This document shows, in pieces, positions 20,651 to 33,525 of a stretch of DNA of 64,000 nt. The DNA is from Platycnemis pennipes (Eukaryota > Arthropoda > Insecta > Odonata > Platycnemididae). The stretch spans positions 39,960,354-40,024,353 of the forward strand of contig OW121849.1 in the NCBI GenBank assembly GCA_933228895.1. The letters are read 5' to 3'. The notes beneath the pieces were generated by a model. That model saw only the letters and a program-made list of their open reading frames with translations, did no database searches and was not told where the DNA came from. A program made the position numbers and the translations under genes. Every line of letters begins with the position of its first letter. Position 1 is the stretch's first letter.

Positions 20651-22474
20651 AGATCAAGTAGTTGTCCATTGTAAAAGGAAATCTTTTAAGTCCTTCTAAG
20701 AAAAAAGTCGCTAGCTCTAGGGGAAAAAAATAAAACTTCATACTCTGCACTAAAAGTGAAGCAAAAATTTTGCCAATGAATTCACGCAGAGAGATATTCC
20801 AAACATGATTTATCAGCAAAGTAAAGGAAGATTAAGGAATCGAAAAATCTCTCTCGAGTTTTCACAAAATCACTAGTCAACGAAAACTCGGTACTTCTAG
20901 TGGATATTAATATCAAGAATATACCAGAAATCATAGACTTTTCTGGTAGTAATTTTACTATTCTGAATAAGAGAGAGTTTCATGAAGTGAGTATTTTTTT
21001 AAGCAAAATCATAATATCCGTTACAATAGAGCAGCTTAAAATTATAAAAGATATGATTATTTCACAGAATGGAGGACCTTTCATTTGAGCTTTCTACGGT
21101 ATTTTCGTATCGAGGAATTATGCTTTAAGGAGTTATACGGTAATCTTACTTTAAGACCAGTAATTTCTTAACATAACGAGGAAAATAAAGATTTGTTTAG
21201 GACATTAAGTATAAGCTAACCAGACACATCTTTCTTCCAAACTCAAAATGTCTACGGAGTATTTAATTCATTTGAAATATAAGAACTTTATGGACAGGGC
21301 TATTCGATGTAAATCGATGCAAGAAAAATGTGCGGATGAAATTGAAACGAAAACTTCTACATCCGTCGAAAATCTCTTCGTGAAAAATGCCTGCTTTCCC
21401 CACTTAATCCAATGGCGGTCGAAAGAGTTGGTGGATTTATCTACTTTATTCAGCTCCTATTTCTTTTGCCTTACATGTGTAGGGAGACAACTTGTCCCAC
21501 GCAAAATTAAGGCTTTAGTCATGCTTACTTCTGATTCACTTCAAGCTCCCCCGGTAATTTGAGCCTTTTGCTTTGACTTATGCTGAGAAAGCCCATTCTC
21601 CGCCGAGAGTATGAATTCAGGGTTGTGATGCAACATATCAAACGTAAGCACATCAAGCACATGTAAGCGCAGAGATTAGCTACGTGTTAAGCTGCTCAGG
21701 GTTGAAATACGAAAAGGAAACTTGATTACCCTGGATCAGCTATTGAAGCTTAAACTAACCAGGCTTAATCACCAATTGTTGATAATTAAAATATAGCTTC
21801 GTTTTATAGGATAATCACTGACGATTTCATCCGAAAAATGGCAAGTTTATATTTTTTCAAAATTTAAGAGAACATGCACGCATTGATATAAAGTATACTT
21901 AGGAATGTCACAACAAATTACCTCACAACGTAAGCACAACAGGACTGTCCATGCGTGTAAAAAACGAACTAAACTCTATCCCGACTAAAATATTCTATGG
22001 GGCATATTTTCAACAAAAATTTATAAAATAAATACCAGCTAAATTTGCCATGAAGATTAAAATACTTTCACAGGAAGTATTCTCCGAGTTTCATATCCGT
22101 GAAGGCGCCTCTGTTGCCGTGCGGGCGATTTGTAGGCATATTTCATCCAGAAGATCCGGAAGAAAAGGTTATTTTACCAAAAGAAGAATCTACTTACTGC
22201 TTGAAATACTAGCGTGAGTACATGCTCGCTCTAATGAAGTGTAAGGGTAAAAATAAAAAAAATGTAAATTGGAGGGGTAGGCAGGGGCTTTCTGGAGCCC
22301 CCCTGGCACTTAGACATCTTTAGATCCATTGTACCAACCCACATTTAATCTGCCCGCCACTTTCAGACAGGAGACAAGAGCACCACGGTACAGGTATGGA
22401 GGGGGGAGTGTAAGCGTACACTTCAACAGTACATACATCTGAAGCTTAAAGTTTTTGTATCACACAACAAAAAA
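20651..22474. other. No supported gene; weak open frames
   Basis: Frames of 62 codons (20,900-21,088) and 104 codons (21,248-21,562) are not extreme for AT-rich DNA and show no domain. The second has a plausible start context (caaaATGtct) but no related copy. I leave them uncalled. Confidence 0.4.
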
Positions 22475-22800
22475 GTCAAGGCTGGAAGCATTTGAAATGT
22501 TGTGGTAGAGAAGAATGATGAAGATCGATTGGATCGACCGAGCGACAAACGAAGAAGTCCCAAGAAGAGTGGGAGAATACAGAAGCCTGCTGAAAAATTT
22601 GAAAAGAAGACGGAACAACTTGATTGGCCACATCTTGAGACATTGATGAAGACAATAGTCGTGGTTCTTCTCATTCACTTTCAAGTTGTTAAGGATGTGA
22701 AAGGGAAGAAGTATGTGAACATGAAGAGGTTAGCCGATAGGAGAATGGAGTGGAGAAGGGTGTCACAAAAATCTTAGGATTGTTGACTGAAAATGATAAT
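22475..22800 (+). mobile_element. RTE-like non-LTR retrotransposon, ORF C-terminal end
   Basis: Across frameshifts the plus strand reads RLEAFEMLW, RMMKIDWIDRATNEEVPRRV, LLKNLKRRRNNLIGHIL, then MKTIV, VVKDVKGKKYVNMKRLADRR and EWRRV..K. This is the conserved C-terminal block after the RT domain in insect RTE-like elements. It ends with the family tail aatcttaggattgttgac. There is no RT catalytic domain, so this is a 5'-truncated dead copy. Confidence 0.78.
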
Positions 22801-23972
22801 TTAATCCAGTTCAATCATGCATCCCATAAGACATAAAACCCCGGAAAAAAATCAAGGTTACAAGAACATATGCTGCCCTCAAAGTCTTCCGTCTAGACAG
22901 AATGTATGTACTTACAAATGACTAACTCCTTGGCGGTGGAACGAACTCAAATGACGAGCATTGTTAAGGAAGAATACCCAGAACAAACGATTTGACGGAG
23001 AGGAATGCTTTTCCTATTCCTGCGGGTAATGCAGTTCCTTCGCGTGCGGAAGTGCGCGAGCCTTGACCGCCGCGAACAGAGAACGTGGCAAAGGCCTCTC
23101 AAAACATACAACACTCTAAGGGGAGGCTGCCATATCAGCCAGACCGATATCCCACCGCTTCGTTCTAATGATGTGGGATTACCAAGGACGAGCGCTTTTG
23201 CGAAAGATTCGATTACTTGGCTACCTAAGCTGTTAAAAAAAACCTCTCCTATGCTTGTGCGCTGCAAAGACGGTACTTTTTTCTTTAAAACCCCACCATG
23301 ATCGAAGGTAAAGAATTCTATCCTCAGGTTGAAGATGATATCTGAAACAATTACTGAAGTACAACTACCACTCTAAGGAGTACAATTTTTTTCAGGAGAA
23401 ATGTGCAACCAGTGCCTCCGACTAAAACGTGAAGAGGGAGGGCTCCGATGACGTTTTTATCACGGTCGTCGACAATGAGAATACACTTGAGGAGATAACA
23501 CTAATGTTGCAATCCGGGATGAGAAAAATCTACGGGATCATACTCTTCGCAAGAAAAGATCAGTTGTAAGTGGAAAGTACAGTAAACTGAACTGATTTCA
23601 TTCTCCTGCCCATTCGGTGGGAAACAGTGATACTTTAATTAGGATGCGATACATTCAGTGGTGATCACTGCAAGGAAATCATGCAGAATGCGTATGACCC
23701 CTCCAGCACAATTCTCATTGTTTCATACGGATATAGGTGCGCTACCTTTTGCATAGAGACCGAACTACCCGTGATAGCTACAAGTATAATGCTTCGCTCT
23801 CTACTCCCTTTTGGGAGTTGACTCCAAGAGGAACGTTCGTCTCAAAGGCATTTTTTTTAGCCGACGCATTGTCCCTTCAGCATGCATCACGCTCCGAGCT
23901 ATGGATCTTCCTTTAATCATTTCCACCTTCCACGTCCACATCGATGATTTCAAGTCCACATCGTCTCACACC
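22801..23972. other. No supported gene
   Basis: Opposed frames of about 100 codons at 22,947-23,301 overlap on the two strands and show no motif. Nothing else was recognised. Confidence 0.45.
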
Positions 23973-24185
23973 GAGTGGAAAGGTACAAGAATGGGAAAGG
24001 AATGGTGCCAGGTGGACCATAGCTCAACGTCCCATCCGACGGACGGAGTACTGAGTTAGAAAAGTTCTTCAAAATACACCAAAGCAGAGATTCAAAAGCG
24101 ATTTCGACCGGGATTTGAACCCGGTCTGTGAGGGAATGTTGTCAGCACTCTTACTACGGACTGCTTACAAAACGTACCACCCAGC
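23973..24185 (-). mobile_element. tRNA-derived SINE (family A), decayed
   Basis: It contains ctcaacgtcccatccgacgg followed by acggagtactga, the diagnostic family A body in reverse. The reverse B box lies in gggatttgaacccgg at about 24,112-24,126. The A-box half is divergent. There is an internal deletion relative to 34.0 kb. Confidence 0.72.
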
Positions 24186-25837
24186 GATGAAAGCGAATCT
24201 CAGCATTAAGAGTAATACCAAGAGTAACGGCGTATTTTAGAAACGGTAGTATGCACATACTTGGACGAGGACCATGTCTCTTATATTTACGCCAGTGATA
24301 TTTTAATTACCACCAAACCATTATCACACAACAAGTGTAAATTTACAAGCGTCAAACCAGTCAAATGTATTTTTCCCAGAAAATGAAAGAAAATCTCTGA
24401 CTATACTATCCTAATTTACCAAGCATTTAACTAAGCATGCTTGGCCTGCTCAGCGCGACGGTTTATATCCCTTCGGTTTTTACAGCCAGCGTTGCGATGC
24501 ACATTTTTCACATACACGGAAAAGGAAAGCAAACAAACCTAAAGCATGAAAGCGAGGGTTTTTTCGTAAGCGTGTACAATATGCCATTTTGACCTCCCGT
24601 CGCAATATTCACGATATCATTCTAATGCGTAGCTTTCTCGATCTAACTATCAACACGGTCAAGGGCGGATGATATGACCAGATGGCAGAGGTCAGCAACC
24701 TATTAGGTTTAGTTTTACATTTCGTGACGTTGAGGATAGCCAAACATGATAACAGCCAAGGAATGGGGAGAAACACCTTTAATGATGAAACAATTACAAT
24801 AACTTAAGTTAGAGTATAAAAAAAATAATGTACCTATGCCCTACAAACAGGATTTTGTTGTGATACAACGTCATTTAGTACACCTGATGGTATTGCACCA
24901 CAATTAACTCTTTTTTTCTGTTATGTCATAATGAAGCACCCCCAAAAAGTATTGCTAGGTACGAATAAGCACGTCTTTTCTCATTAGTTCTCAACTTGTT
25001 ACCGTAAAATAAATATTTTCATATTTTTCTCTAATAACTTTCTATCTGCTACTAATTCTAGCACTGCCCACGATACTCCAATAACTCCATTACAAATATT
25101 CAGCAATCCTCTAACCATAAATTGAAAATTCTTAGAATAAGAAGACATTTATTACATGCAGTAAATACGTAAGAATTAAGACTCGAGATGTTACCCTTTT
25201 GCGTATTTTCTCTTGAATAATATTTAATTATAATGCAAGTATTTATTTTCTTTGGTATTCGTATTCAATAATACTTATGTTAATGCTTCTTGTTAATGCT
25301 TAAAGTTAGGTACAGGTTTAGTAGACTGAGAACACTCTTCAGATTGTTGGCATTATTATACCTTTGGATTACTTGGGGTTCCACAAGATGGAAGGTAACA
25401 AAAGAGTTGTTCTCCAAAGAAGTAAGTCTCTCCGAATTATTATTTCAGGCTATGAAATTCAACAAAGGAAAATAACGGGGAAAATGTACGATGTTTCACA
25501 TGAGAACCAAAATTATACTTTTCCATTAAAATGCATTAAAAAAGCTGTTATTAAGGATAGATTGCAAAAACGAGGGAATTGAAATATAGGATGAAATCCA
25601 AAATAGGGTGTGAACACGTATTTATTTAAGTTCACTTTTTGGAGCTACTAGATTTTGTTGGTTCGTATAACCAATAAGGTAATACGGATCAACAACGTCT
25701 ACTCTCTTGTTAAATGGGTGTAAGTAAAGAATAAGAAAATTTCTTTCGCTAAAGTGACAGGATAATTATGACGGTGATCCTACTGCAGACGTCATACCAC
25801 ACTATCTCGTCAAAAGTTAATACTGAGGCAAAGATGA
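24186..25837. other. No supported gene
   Basis: Two overlapping frames (61 and 72 codons, 25,290-25,582) are hydrophilic in their second half, with no family match. The rest is AT-rich with no signal. Confidence 0.45.
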
Positions 25838-25902
25838 CTTCCATGCCTAGGTGAGATCCGAACCCGCTGCCTTCGGCACCCAGCCCAGAACATAAGAGTT
25901 AA
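25838..25902 (-). repeat. tRNA-like SINE head, degenerate
   Basis: The stretch taggtgagatccgaacccgc contains a reversed B box (GGTTCGGATCTC). It resembles the head at 34,412-34,491 (gaggtgagattcgaacccgg). No real tRNA fold was found. Confidence 0.4.
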
Positions 25903-26039
25903 AACAATTATTCCCTCGTACAATTAGAGATACGAATAACGGTAAATATGCCCAATCGGAGAGTAGCAATGGATAGCATCCGTAGCTGCATGTTGGTATG
26001 AGTACTTAAAGCTAACCCTACTAACAGAATGTTTTTGCA

Positions 26040-26202
26040 TGCTTGCTTTGCAATTTCTATCTTTTTTAAATAGTGAAGTTCTGACTAGTATATTTATACT
26101 ATTCTTTTTTTATGCATGATATGTAGTGCATGTTTGGTGAGAAATCACCCCCTGCCACACACCTTTATGGTGGCTTGCAGGGTATTATGTAGATGTAGAT
26201 AA
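26040..26202 (+). mobile_element. CR1/jockey-like retrotransposon 3' end
   Basis: The terminal segment caccccctgccacacacc, then tggtggcttgcagggtatta and tgtagatgtagata, is the 3' UTR end. Its reverse complement bounds the minus copies at 28.05 and 31.35 kb. The short repeated (tagatg)n tail is typical of 3' ends of this clade. Only the last 100-160 bp are present. Confidence 0.68.
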
Positions 26203-27899
26203 TTCATAGAAAATATGTCAGCCGTCAACATAATTCACACTATAATAATTCATTTACGTTATCAATATGTGGTTCCACGAAGTCAAGCCTAGCTATTTGT
26301 TATATAATTCACACGTTGAGAAATTCGCAGAAAATATCTGACAGCACAGTTGGATGGCTAAGTTATTATATTTACTTGCACCAGGGAATTGCAATTACTC
26401 GTGAATGAGCACAGATGGATTTATTAAAAATTAAAAAAGAAAATAAAAATAGTATTATCCAACAATTTTTCTGGATTGAAATTGCATGGATAAAACCATT
26501 TCAAGTTTTTTCTTTCTTTTTCAATACGCTAGGATTCCACAAATGAAGCCTGAAATCATTTATTCGATTAAAAATGCCGAAAGTTATATTCAACCCTAAG
26601 TCTGGTCTAGTCAATGAGTGGAGAGCTCACCAAATATTTGCCCAACGGCACGCAACATTCATACATAAGATAAGCGGAACGCCATTTACTTTCTCTGGGC
26701 CACATATGGTTTCCCTGAAAGAATTGGTATCCAGAAAATAACCTTGGGTTTGGCTGGACATGTCCAAAATCCTCTTCCGTTCCTAATTGATTTAATAACA
26801 GAAATAACTTCAGCGGCTAGATCATAGAAAGACTCTGCAGTCTGTCGGTCTTTCTCTTGAATCACTTTTACGATTTCAACGATCTCACGCTTCTCCACGA
26901 AGCGACACGGCGGTCTACACCCTTCCCCCAACTCCCGAAAAAGCGTGACGTCACAGTGGAACATTCCTTGCCCAAAAACGTTTTTTTTTCGAGGTATTTT
27001 TTGAGTGGAGCATCACGCATGCATCGCGACAGCCTTATTGAAAGAGAAAAAGAGAAGAACGATTTCGGATATGGAGATCTTATGATTTTTTTCTCAAACA
27101 ATTTGCACTGATAAATGGAGTGGTCCCTTTCGGGTCTTTTTTTTCTATTTGGTGCTCCGGTTTCCGTATCACATTCCGAGATATGGTCGCATTGTGTCCT
27201 CCCTAGCATCGCACCTTTCAAGGGCGAAGAATGAGGTCTGAGCGTGCCGGTCAATACAGTGGGTAAACATTAAATTTTAAAAATCAATCCATATCTTACA
27301 GCAACATCAGATAAACATTCTAAGAATGAACCTCAAAACGATAGCCTTGAAGACACTGTCATGATTAAGAAATATTTTCCATTTTTAAAGACATTAGATC
27401 GAACCTCTAGTCACGACGGGAATCTAAGTGTTGAATATGACAGTAGGAACAAGAAAATCTGCTCCGACAAGCAGCAATGTATTGACTAGGTTACCAAACA
27501 AATAACTGTAAATAACCTCTGACGCATCCTTTAAGAAATTAGATATCTCTCAGTGGCTAATGCATGTTTTTCACCTACTCTTTCTATGTGGATATAATTT
27601 TAGTCTTTTACCCTCCCTTATGTTTTTCTCACTCACAAATATTGATTGATTAATAGTCTTCTTTCGGTCAGGGTCAGTATTGATGGAGTTCATCGACTCA
27701 TCTTTGAATTTAATTACTCTGTTGGCCCTCAGAACAGTATGTTTCCTATTTGCATTATTCAAAATCTCTTTTTATTCCTTTGCCATGTGGAATAGGTACT
27801 ATCCATACGGCATCCAAGTGGGGATTCCAAACCCTTCTACCAGAATTCAAATCCGTGCCCTCAAACCCTGGCTAGAAAGCCAGGAATACGTTGATGAAG
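26203..27899. other. No supported gene
   Basis: Frames at 26,686-27,254 overlap on both strands and show no known motif. No other signal. Confidence 0.45.
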
Positions 27900-28025
27900 T
27901 CAGTTTACAGATAGTTCTTGTAAAAGAGAAGGTATATACTAATATGAACAGATTAGCTAATGGAAGAGAAAGCTGAAGAGCTGCGTCAACCTATCTTGGG
28001 ATCAATGACCAATGATGCTTATGAA
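27900..28025 (+). mobile_element. RTE-like retrotransposon 3' end, remnant
   Basis: The frame reads VKEKVYTNMNRLANGR.ES, followed by agctgcgtcaacctatcttg and ggatcaatgaccaatgatg. It is the same block as KDVKERNYVNMNR...RAASNQS plus tail in the better copies. Confidence 0.65.
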
Positions 28026-28044
28026 ATTCATATGCATCAACGTA

Positions 28045-29040
28045 ATACACTCCAACACTGCGAGGGTGTGTGGCAGGGGGTGAATAACACCAAACATGCA
28101 CTAATTACATGCGAATAAGAGCTACAATGTTACTACTACATGGAAACATGCTACAAATAAGCGTCAAGGCAAATAATTGGTTAGTATGTACATACCTACA
28201 TAGTAATGAGTAGATTGCTGGTCATAAAGGCATTTCTCTATATATGTATATTTATCTATATTTCCCTAGCGTGCATGGTTTGGTTATTTTAATACGTGCA
28301 TCATGCACTAAGAACTTTTCTAAAAATATTTTATCTACCAATCCGTTAGCTATGCTGCCTATTATGTTCTTTTTATGGAAAAATGACATTTTAAATCCAT
28401 CAGCATCATACACTAGAAACTTTTCTAAAAATATTTTATCTACCAATCCGTTAGCTATGCTGCCTATTATGTTCTTTCTATGGAAAAATGACATTTTAAA
28501 TCTATCAGTACGACAATCTATCTCTCTATTGTTATTTATCGGATCAAATCGAGCATAATAATCGGGGGTTCTTAATAGATATCTAATATCTTTAGTAAAC
28601 CTATCCTTTTTAGATGTCTGCAGGAGATTTTACCAGTATTTTAACCTACGATATGATTATAATTCCCCACCTAATTCGTATATTAATGTTGATATACTGC
28701 TATTGTAACATCTTAGCAAACCTAAGTGCTGTATACTAACAGATATAGAGTGTATACTGCACACTATCTAGTTCTTCGATCAAACCTATTTCATTCGGAT
28801 CCCATACACTGGCTGCATAGTCAAGGTCGGGCCTCACTAGAGAAAAGTAACATCGCTCTTTTATCTTCTCGTCACATTTCCCTTGTACACATTTAATAAC
28901 TTCTAGCTTTCTCTTGGATTGGCCGCATATTTCCCCGATGTTTCTTCCCCACGATGGATCTTTAGTAATGGTAACACCTAAGAACCTTATTGATTCAACG
29001 CTTTCAACTGCCGTTTTACTAATACATCAGTAAACGGCAA
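28045..29040 (-). mobile_element. CR1/jockey-like retrotransposon, 3' half with duplicated C-terminus
   Basis: From right to left the minus strand reads IRFLGVTITKDPSWGRNIGE, ICGQSKRKLEVIKCVQGKCD, RCYFSLVRPDLDYAASVWDP and NEIGLIEELDSVQ. Some decay follows, then RTDRFKMSFFHRKNIIGSIA and NGLVDKIFLEKFL. The order is that of the post-RT C-terminal domain, closely matching the plus copy at 1,920-2,110. The 3' UTR runs through ccccctgccacacaccctcg (reversed) to about 28,045. It is 5'-truncated at about 29,040 with a small hairpin at the junction. The last 35 codons are duplicated in tandem (28,298-28,507). Confidence 0.85.
28298..28507 (-). repeat. 105-bp tandem duplication in CR1-like ORF end
   Basis: Copies at 28,298-28,402 and 28,403-28,507 differ at only a few bases. 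On the minus strand each encodes FKMSFFH(R/K)KNIIGSIANG and LVDKIFLEKFLV(Y/H)DA. The period is 35 codons, so the frame continues through both. The sister copy at 31.6 kb has one unit. Confidence 0.9.
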
Positions 29041-29041
29041 C
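29010..29041. repeat. Hairpin at the 5'-truncation junction
   Basis: The arms tgccgtttt and aaacggca enclose actaatacatcagt, with act/agt also pairing. It lies exactly where the retroelement sequence stops. Confidence 0.45.
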
Positions 29042-30524
29042 GGATACCATACGCTCTATTAATTTTCACCGTAAAAAGGGGGAATGCCAAAGGCTAATTT
29101 CTTCGGAGAAGAACCGAGAAAAATAATTCTACAAGCGGAAGAATTGATGAAACAGGTGAATCGACACTATAGCACACACCATCTGTTTTAGGGGCTAAAC
29201 GCAGCTATCCTGAAACTTTTTACAACATATAGGAATACAGCCTATGGCAGGGAACGCCAGATTTACCTTCTCGAGATTCAAGAGTATTAAGACGAATGAT
29301 GCGAAGGCATAGTAAACGAATTAATTCATTTTATCCCTTTGAAATTCCAAAATAGAAAAAAATATGCTAAGTATTTCATCAAATACAAAAAAAAGAGACT
29401 GATCTAGTCTCTTGAGTTCATTGATTCTGATTTACTCATCATGCAGGCATACAGTTAGATTTTTCATGTACCTGGAGGAGTTCACGCTCAACAAAGGACT
29501 CGATCCTAACTAGTTGACCTTCGCGTTGCCGAAATACCGAATTTCCCACTACATAAACCTAGTCAGTCTACGATTGAATAAGGAGTCGACGCGAAATTTT
29601 TGAAACCATCAAGCGACCTCCAGCCAAATGCTCCTTCTCATTGCCATCCATGTCACCTTTGACTCCGTCCTAACGACGTCCTCTAATCACTTGCTACACT
29701 AATTATAGACCTATTGTGAGCACAAGATAGAGAAAACGAAAATATTTGGGCTGACTATATATCCTGCCGACCCAGAGGAATGTTTGCCGCTGTTCATTAT
29801 AAGAGCGTATCTACCAGCAAACAGTTTTATCGCAATTGTCAACCAAGGCGGTTAAAATGGTGGTGGCATGGCTGGTGGAGGCATCGCAGCTGATTTTAGA
29901 ACCATACGCTGATAGCGACCATGTTTGTAAGCACGGGCATATGGGCTTACTACTCGCGATCCTCGAACGGATGAAGTGCTTCTGCGCGCGGTTTAACATG
30001 GAATAGTAAGATGAATAATGGAATGCATTTTTAAAATTTGCAAAGATAGAGTATAGGTGTGCAAACACTCCAACAACCGCCAAATATATTGTTAAAATAC
30101 GTTAATTTAAAATTAGTTTTAGTATAACATTAACTCCCAGAGGACTGAAATGTATCAATACGATCCTTTAAAGGCCTGGCACCTCTAAGATGAAATATCG
30201 ATACAATTTCATTGCTATTTATGTTTTAATACACATGTTTAACTATAAGAGACCGAATAAAACTCGATGTTATGTACGGAGTAAGTAGGGTCTATCTGTT
30301 CCCAAACACCCCATTCTGGCTTCATTTCCATAGGTATTATGCCAATGCCTCCTTCAGTTCATTCTAACATCCTTGGTGGCAACAGCTCTTATATTACTCG
30401 CAACAGAAGCGGCTACTCAGTGTTATTCAATCCTGTTCGTCCCAGTGAACCAAACGACAGGAGACAACTTTTTCCTACAGGAATACGCATGGAGTAATAT
30501 ACTAGGAGTTTGCCTAATTTTAAC
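29042..30524. other. No supported gene
   Basis: The minus frame of 90 codons at 29,811-30,083 shows no motif. The rest is AT-rich with no signal. Confidence 0.45.
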
Positions 30525-30865
30525 AACTCTCAATATATCCGAGGGTCGGTGCGTGCCTTCCCAACTCTAGCACCGGGGTTCAAATCCCGACATTGGCTGA
30601 TATTTTTTATCGGTATGCCGGTCCCAACTTGGGTGCTGTGTGGAGATCACTTCGAGTTCAGTACACAGTCTGTCGGATGTAACGTTAAATCGCGTATTTC
30701 GCCCTGGGGCCCCAAAAGTTGGCAAATTGCGACACTAGGTTTCACTCCACTCTTCCTCTATTCCTTGAAAAATTCCTATCCACATCCAAATACCCAAAAT
30801 TTTTAAATGGTGCAAATTACCTCAGCTGTCGGTCGATTCCGCCGCATAACTAGCACCACAGAGTA
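30525..30865 (+). mobile_element. tRNA-derived SINE (family A)
   Basis: The tRNA-like head carries a B box in ggggttcaaatcccg (30,575-30,589). The body shows cttgggtgctgtgtggagat, gtctgtcggatgtaacgtta, ttcctcta...cctatccac and a 3' part caaattacctcagctgtcgg, as in the copy at 34.0 kb. The A-box area is divergent. Confidence 0.75.
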
Positions 30866-31324
30866 GTAGTACCCCTCGGTGCGATGGGCGATGACAAAAC
30901 TCATTCATCCACATCAAAGACATCCCGAAAAACACCTCTAAAGTGTACACACATGATTAGACACCACCAAGGTGTTTAATCATGTACACACCTTGTTCAA
31001 CAAAACGGTGTTAATAAATGTTTATCAATGGATTATCAATTTGCTAATATTCAGTTCATTTTCTGACCGTGAACTTCCGGTGTGTATGGAGGAGATTTGG
31101 TTGACTATATTAGGAATCATTTTTCGATATTATAGCTTCTTACTGACTACTAGTTAGTGCAAGTCACCGCATTATTTAGGATAAAATCCCTCATTAGGCT
31201 TACATTTAAGAGTAAACCTTTCACTAACATTACAATATCATTTTTTTCTGGAGGGCTAGTCACAGAGCGTTACTGGAAAGCAATACGCGTTTCGATGCAT
31301 TGGTCTGAAACATTGTGTGTAGGG
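30866..31324. other. No supported gene
   Basis: There is a short inverted motif pair near 30,930-30,990 (tgtacacacatgatta / taatcatgtacaca) 30 bp apart, of unknown meaning. No coding signal. Confidence 0.45.
30943..30991. repeat. Short inverted repeat with a small spacer
   Basis: The string tgtacacacatgattag near 30,945 pairs with taatcatgtacaca near 30,977. It could form a stem of about 14 bp with one bulge. It may be a MITE remnant or chance. Confidence 0.35.
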
Positions 31325-31790
31325 TCATCTACATTTAAGCAATATCCTGTGAGCAACCGCAAGGGTGTGTGGCAGGGGGTGAAGATTACCAAACTTGCAC
31401 TACTGGCATGCAACTAACAGCTACAATGCTACTACTACGTGGAAAAATATTAAATAATAGAGTCACGCGCAAGTATATGTTCTCTCTAACCCTGAAAAAG
31501 TTACGATAAAACCATTCTAAAGTATAATATCTGTATTTCCCTAGCAGGCACGGTTAACTACTGTTAAATAAGCATCATGCATTACAGTCTACTTTAACAA
31601 TATTTCACCAGGCTATCTTTTGGTACGCGGAAAAAATGACATTTTAAATCAGTAAGTACGACAATCATTCTCTCAAATCTTATTTATCTGGTTTAATCTA
31701 GCATAATAAGCAGGAGTTTTTAGTATTTATCTAACTTCTTCAATAAATCTATCTGTTGTAAATATCTGCAGGAGGATGAGTTTATTTTAG
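31325..31790 (-). mobile_element. CR1/jockey-like retrotransposon 3' end
   Basis: It parallels 28,045-28,640. The left part has tcatctacat, then aagggtgtgtggcagggggt and gctacaatgctactactacg. The segment gaaaaaatgacattttaaat follows, encoding the ORF end on the minus strand, then gtacgacaat...tctgcaggagg. The copy is 5'-truncated to the last 450 bp and is more diverged than the copy at 28 kb. It has a single C-terminal unit. Confidence 0.78.
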
Positions 31791-33381
31791 GTACATCATC
31801 AGTAAATTTATTCGCGCGTAACGATTATTTCTATATATGATTCAACCGCCATCGGAACTACTTTTACCTTCAAAATACATGCCAAGTAGTACCTTATGTT
31901 TTGCCTTTATTTTAAATAACCTTTAAATAGATACTATATACCGAATTCACAATGTTTCATGTCATAACTTTTGTGCAGTAATTCCCGAATGATACGATCT
32001 GGAGACACAAACGGTCAGCGATCTAATAGTCCCCCACAGGAAATTATTTGTTATGCCACTAGCCCTACCGTGACCATGTGACGTACAGTTCGTCCGCTCT
32101 CAGCCGTCAATAATTTCAGAAAGTCGATATGAAAGCATTCTCCCATGGAAATTTCAAATGAATCACCCCATCTGACGGAGCAGCGGACTGCGAGAACGTG
32201 TCATAAGGCAGCTCCGAGAGGAAAAAGCGAGCCAATTACGCGGGGACGCTATGAACAGGTTTTGTCCGCATTCAGTTTGCATTTGTGCAGATTGAATGGT
32301 ATTGCGCCACTCTATCCAAAGGTTTCATTTAAAATGCATTCTTTCCCAGCAAACTCCGCGCAAGATTTCATACACAAAGGAACCTACAGAGCGGAAATCA
32401 GTGACCCCTAAAACCTTCATAAGAGTAGTTTTCCATAGTCAAATGTTCAGATGTTGATCCGCTACGAGGTTACAATGGCTGTGAGACATACTTTGGCAAA
32501 ATCTGACATATTTTACCGCCACCGAATGACCCGTGTAGAGGTGAAATAAAACGTGTTCACTAAAATGTTTAACTACTGTAGGTAAGATGTAAGATTAACT
32601 TTAAGATGTTTGTGGTTCTGGGTGGTAATTTAGTTAATGAAAAAATTAAGATGAAACCAATCTAAAGTAAGGTCTGTAAGTTCTCAAGTGAACTTGTATC
32701 ACTTAAGTTTAATTCGGGAGAGGATACCGACAGCTGAGTTCATTTGCACTGAAAGAACAGGTGCAAAGTTACAGCAGTTAGAATTTATAGGAAAGGAAGG
32801 CAGGATGGTGGAAATTCCGGCGTTGACATCAGTCAATTCGTAAAGAAATTTTCAATGGATTCACAACTATGAATCTTATCCGAATGACATAGTGTTAGGA
32901 CATTGACATGGACATAGTGACTCTAAGTGTTCACATTGAGGTAATAAAGTGGACACCGACACTGGACAGCAAATTCTCTGGATACGAACACATCCCCACG
33001 GCATGGGAGTCTAAAATTGACCTCTTCTTTCAGAAAAAGGACACCAGTACGCTCAAGGTCAGCCTCCGATATCTGGGGAAAGAATGAGTAGAAGAGGGCG
33101 ACTGCTGTCTTGCGTCATACACTATCAACAATTTATGGGCAGTTGGTTGAGTGTATAATTTGTAGGGAACTAACAATAAGAGAGGGGGGAGTGGACCAGC
33201 ATTGTTGGTATCAGTCAGTATTTCATCGGACGGCGGCCTGATGCCACTGCTTAAATTACCCGCTGGATTCATAATTTAGGGCCTTGCTCGACTGACGGAC
33301 TATTGTTCTTTGGGGGCTCTCAGTAGAGCGCTCAAGCAGGGACCAATATTCACCGAAAAATCATTACCACCGCCGGGAATT
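31791..33381. other. No supported gene
   Basis: Frames of 88 and 80 codons at 32,145-32,411 and 33,030-33,272 show no known domain. I see nothing else. Confidence 0.45.
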
Positions 33382-33525
33382 TATTTTTTATCAGGGGTGA
33401 CGACCGAAAGCTGAGGTCATTAGCGCCGTTAAAGGTAGTTGGATATAGCTGCGGCTTTTGGCAACGGAATTAAGACGGAGAAAACCCGGCGTCAGCGTTA
33501 TCTCACTCTTTACGAAAGGCGACAA
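33382..33525 (-). mobile_element. tRNA-derived SINE (family A), 3' part
   Basis: It reads caggggtgacgaccgaaagc, tgaggtcattagcgccg..., aacccggcgtcagcgttatc, tcactctttacgaaaggcg, which is the 3' half of family A in reverse. The tRNA-like head is missing, so the copy is 5'-truncated. Confidence 0.7.

Noticed and set aside
21248..21562. 104-codon plus frame with a plausible start
   Set aside because: No family resemblance, no splice sites placed sensibly, and the length is not unusual for this much noncoding sequence.
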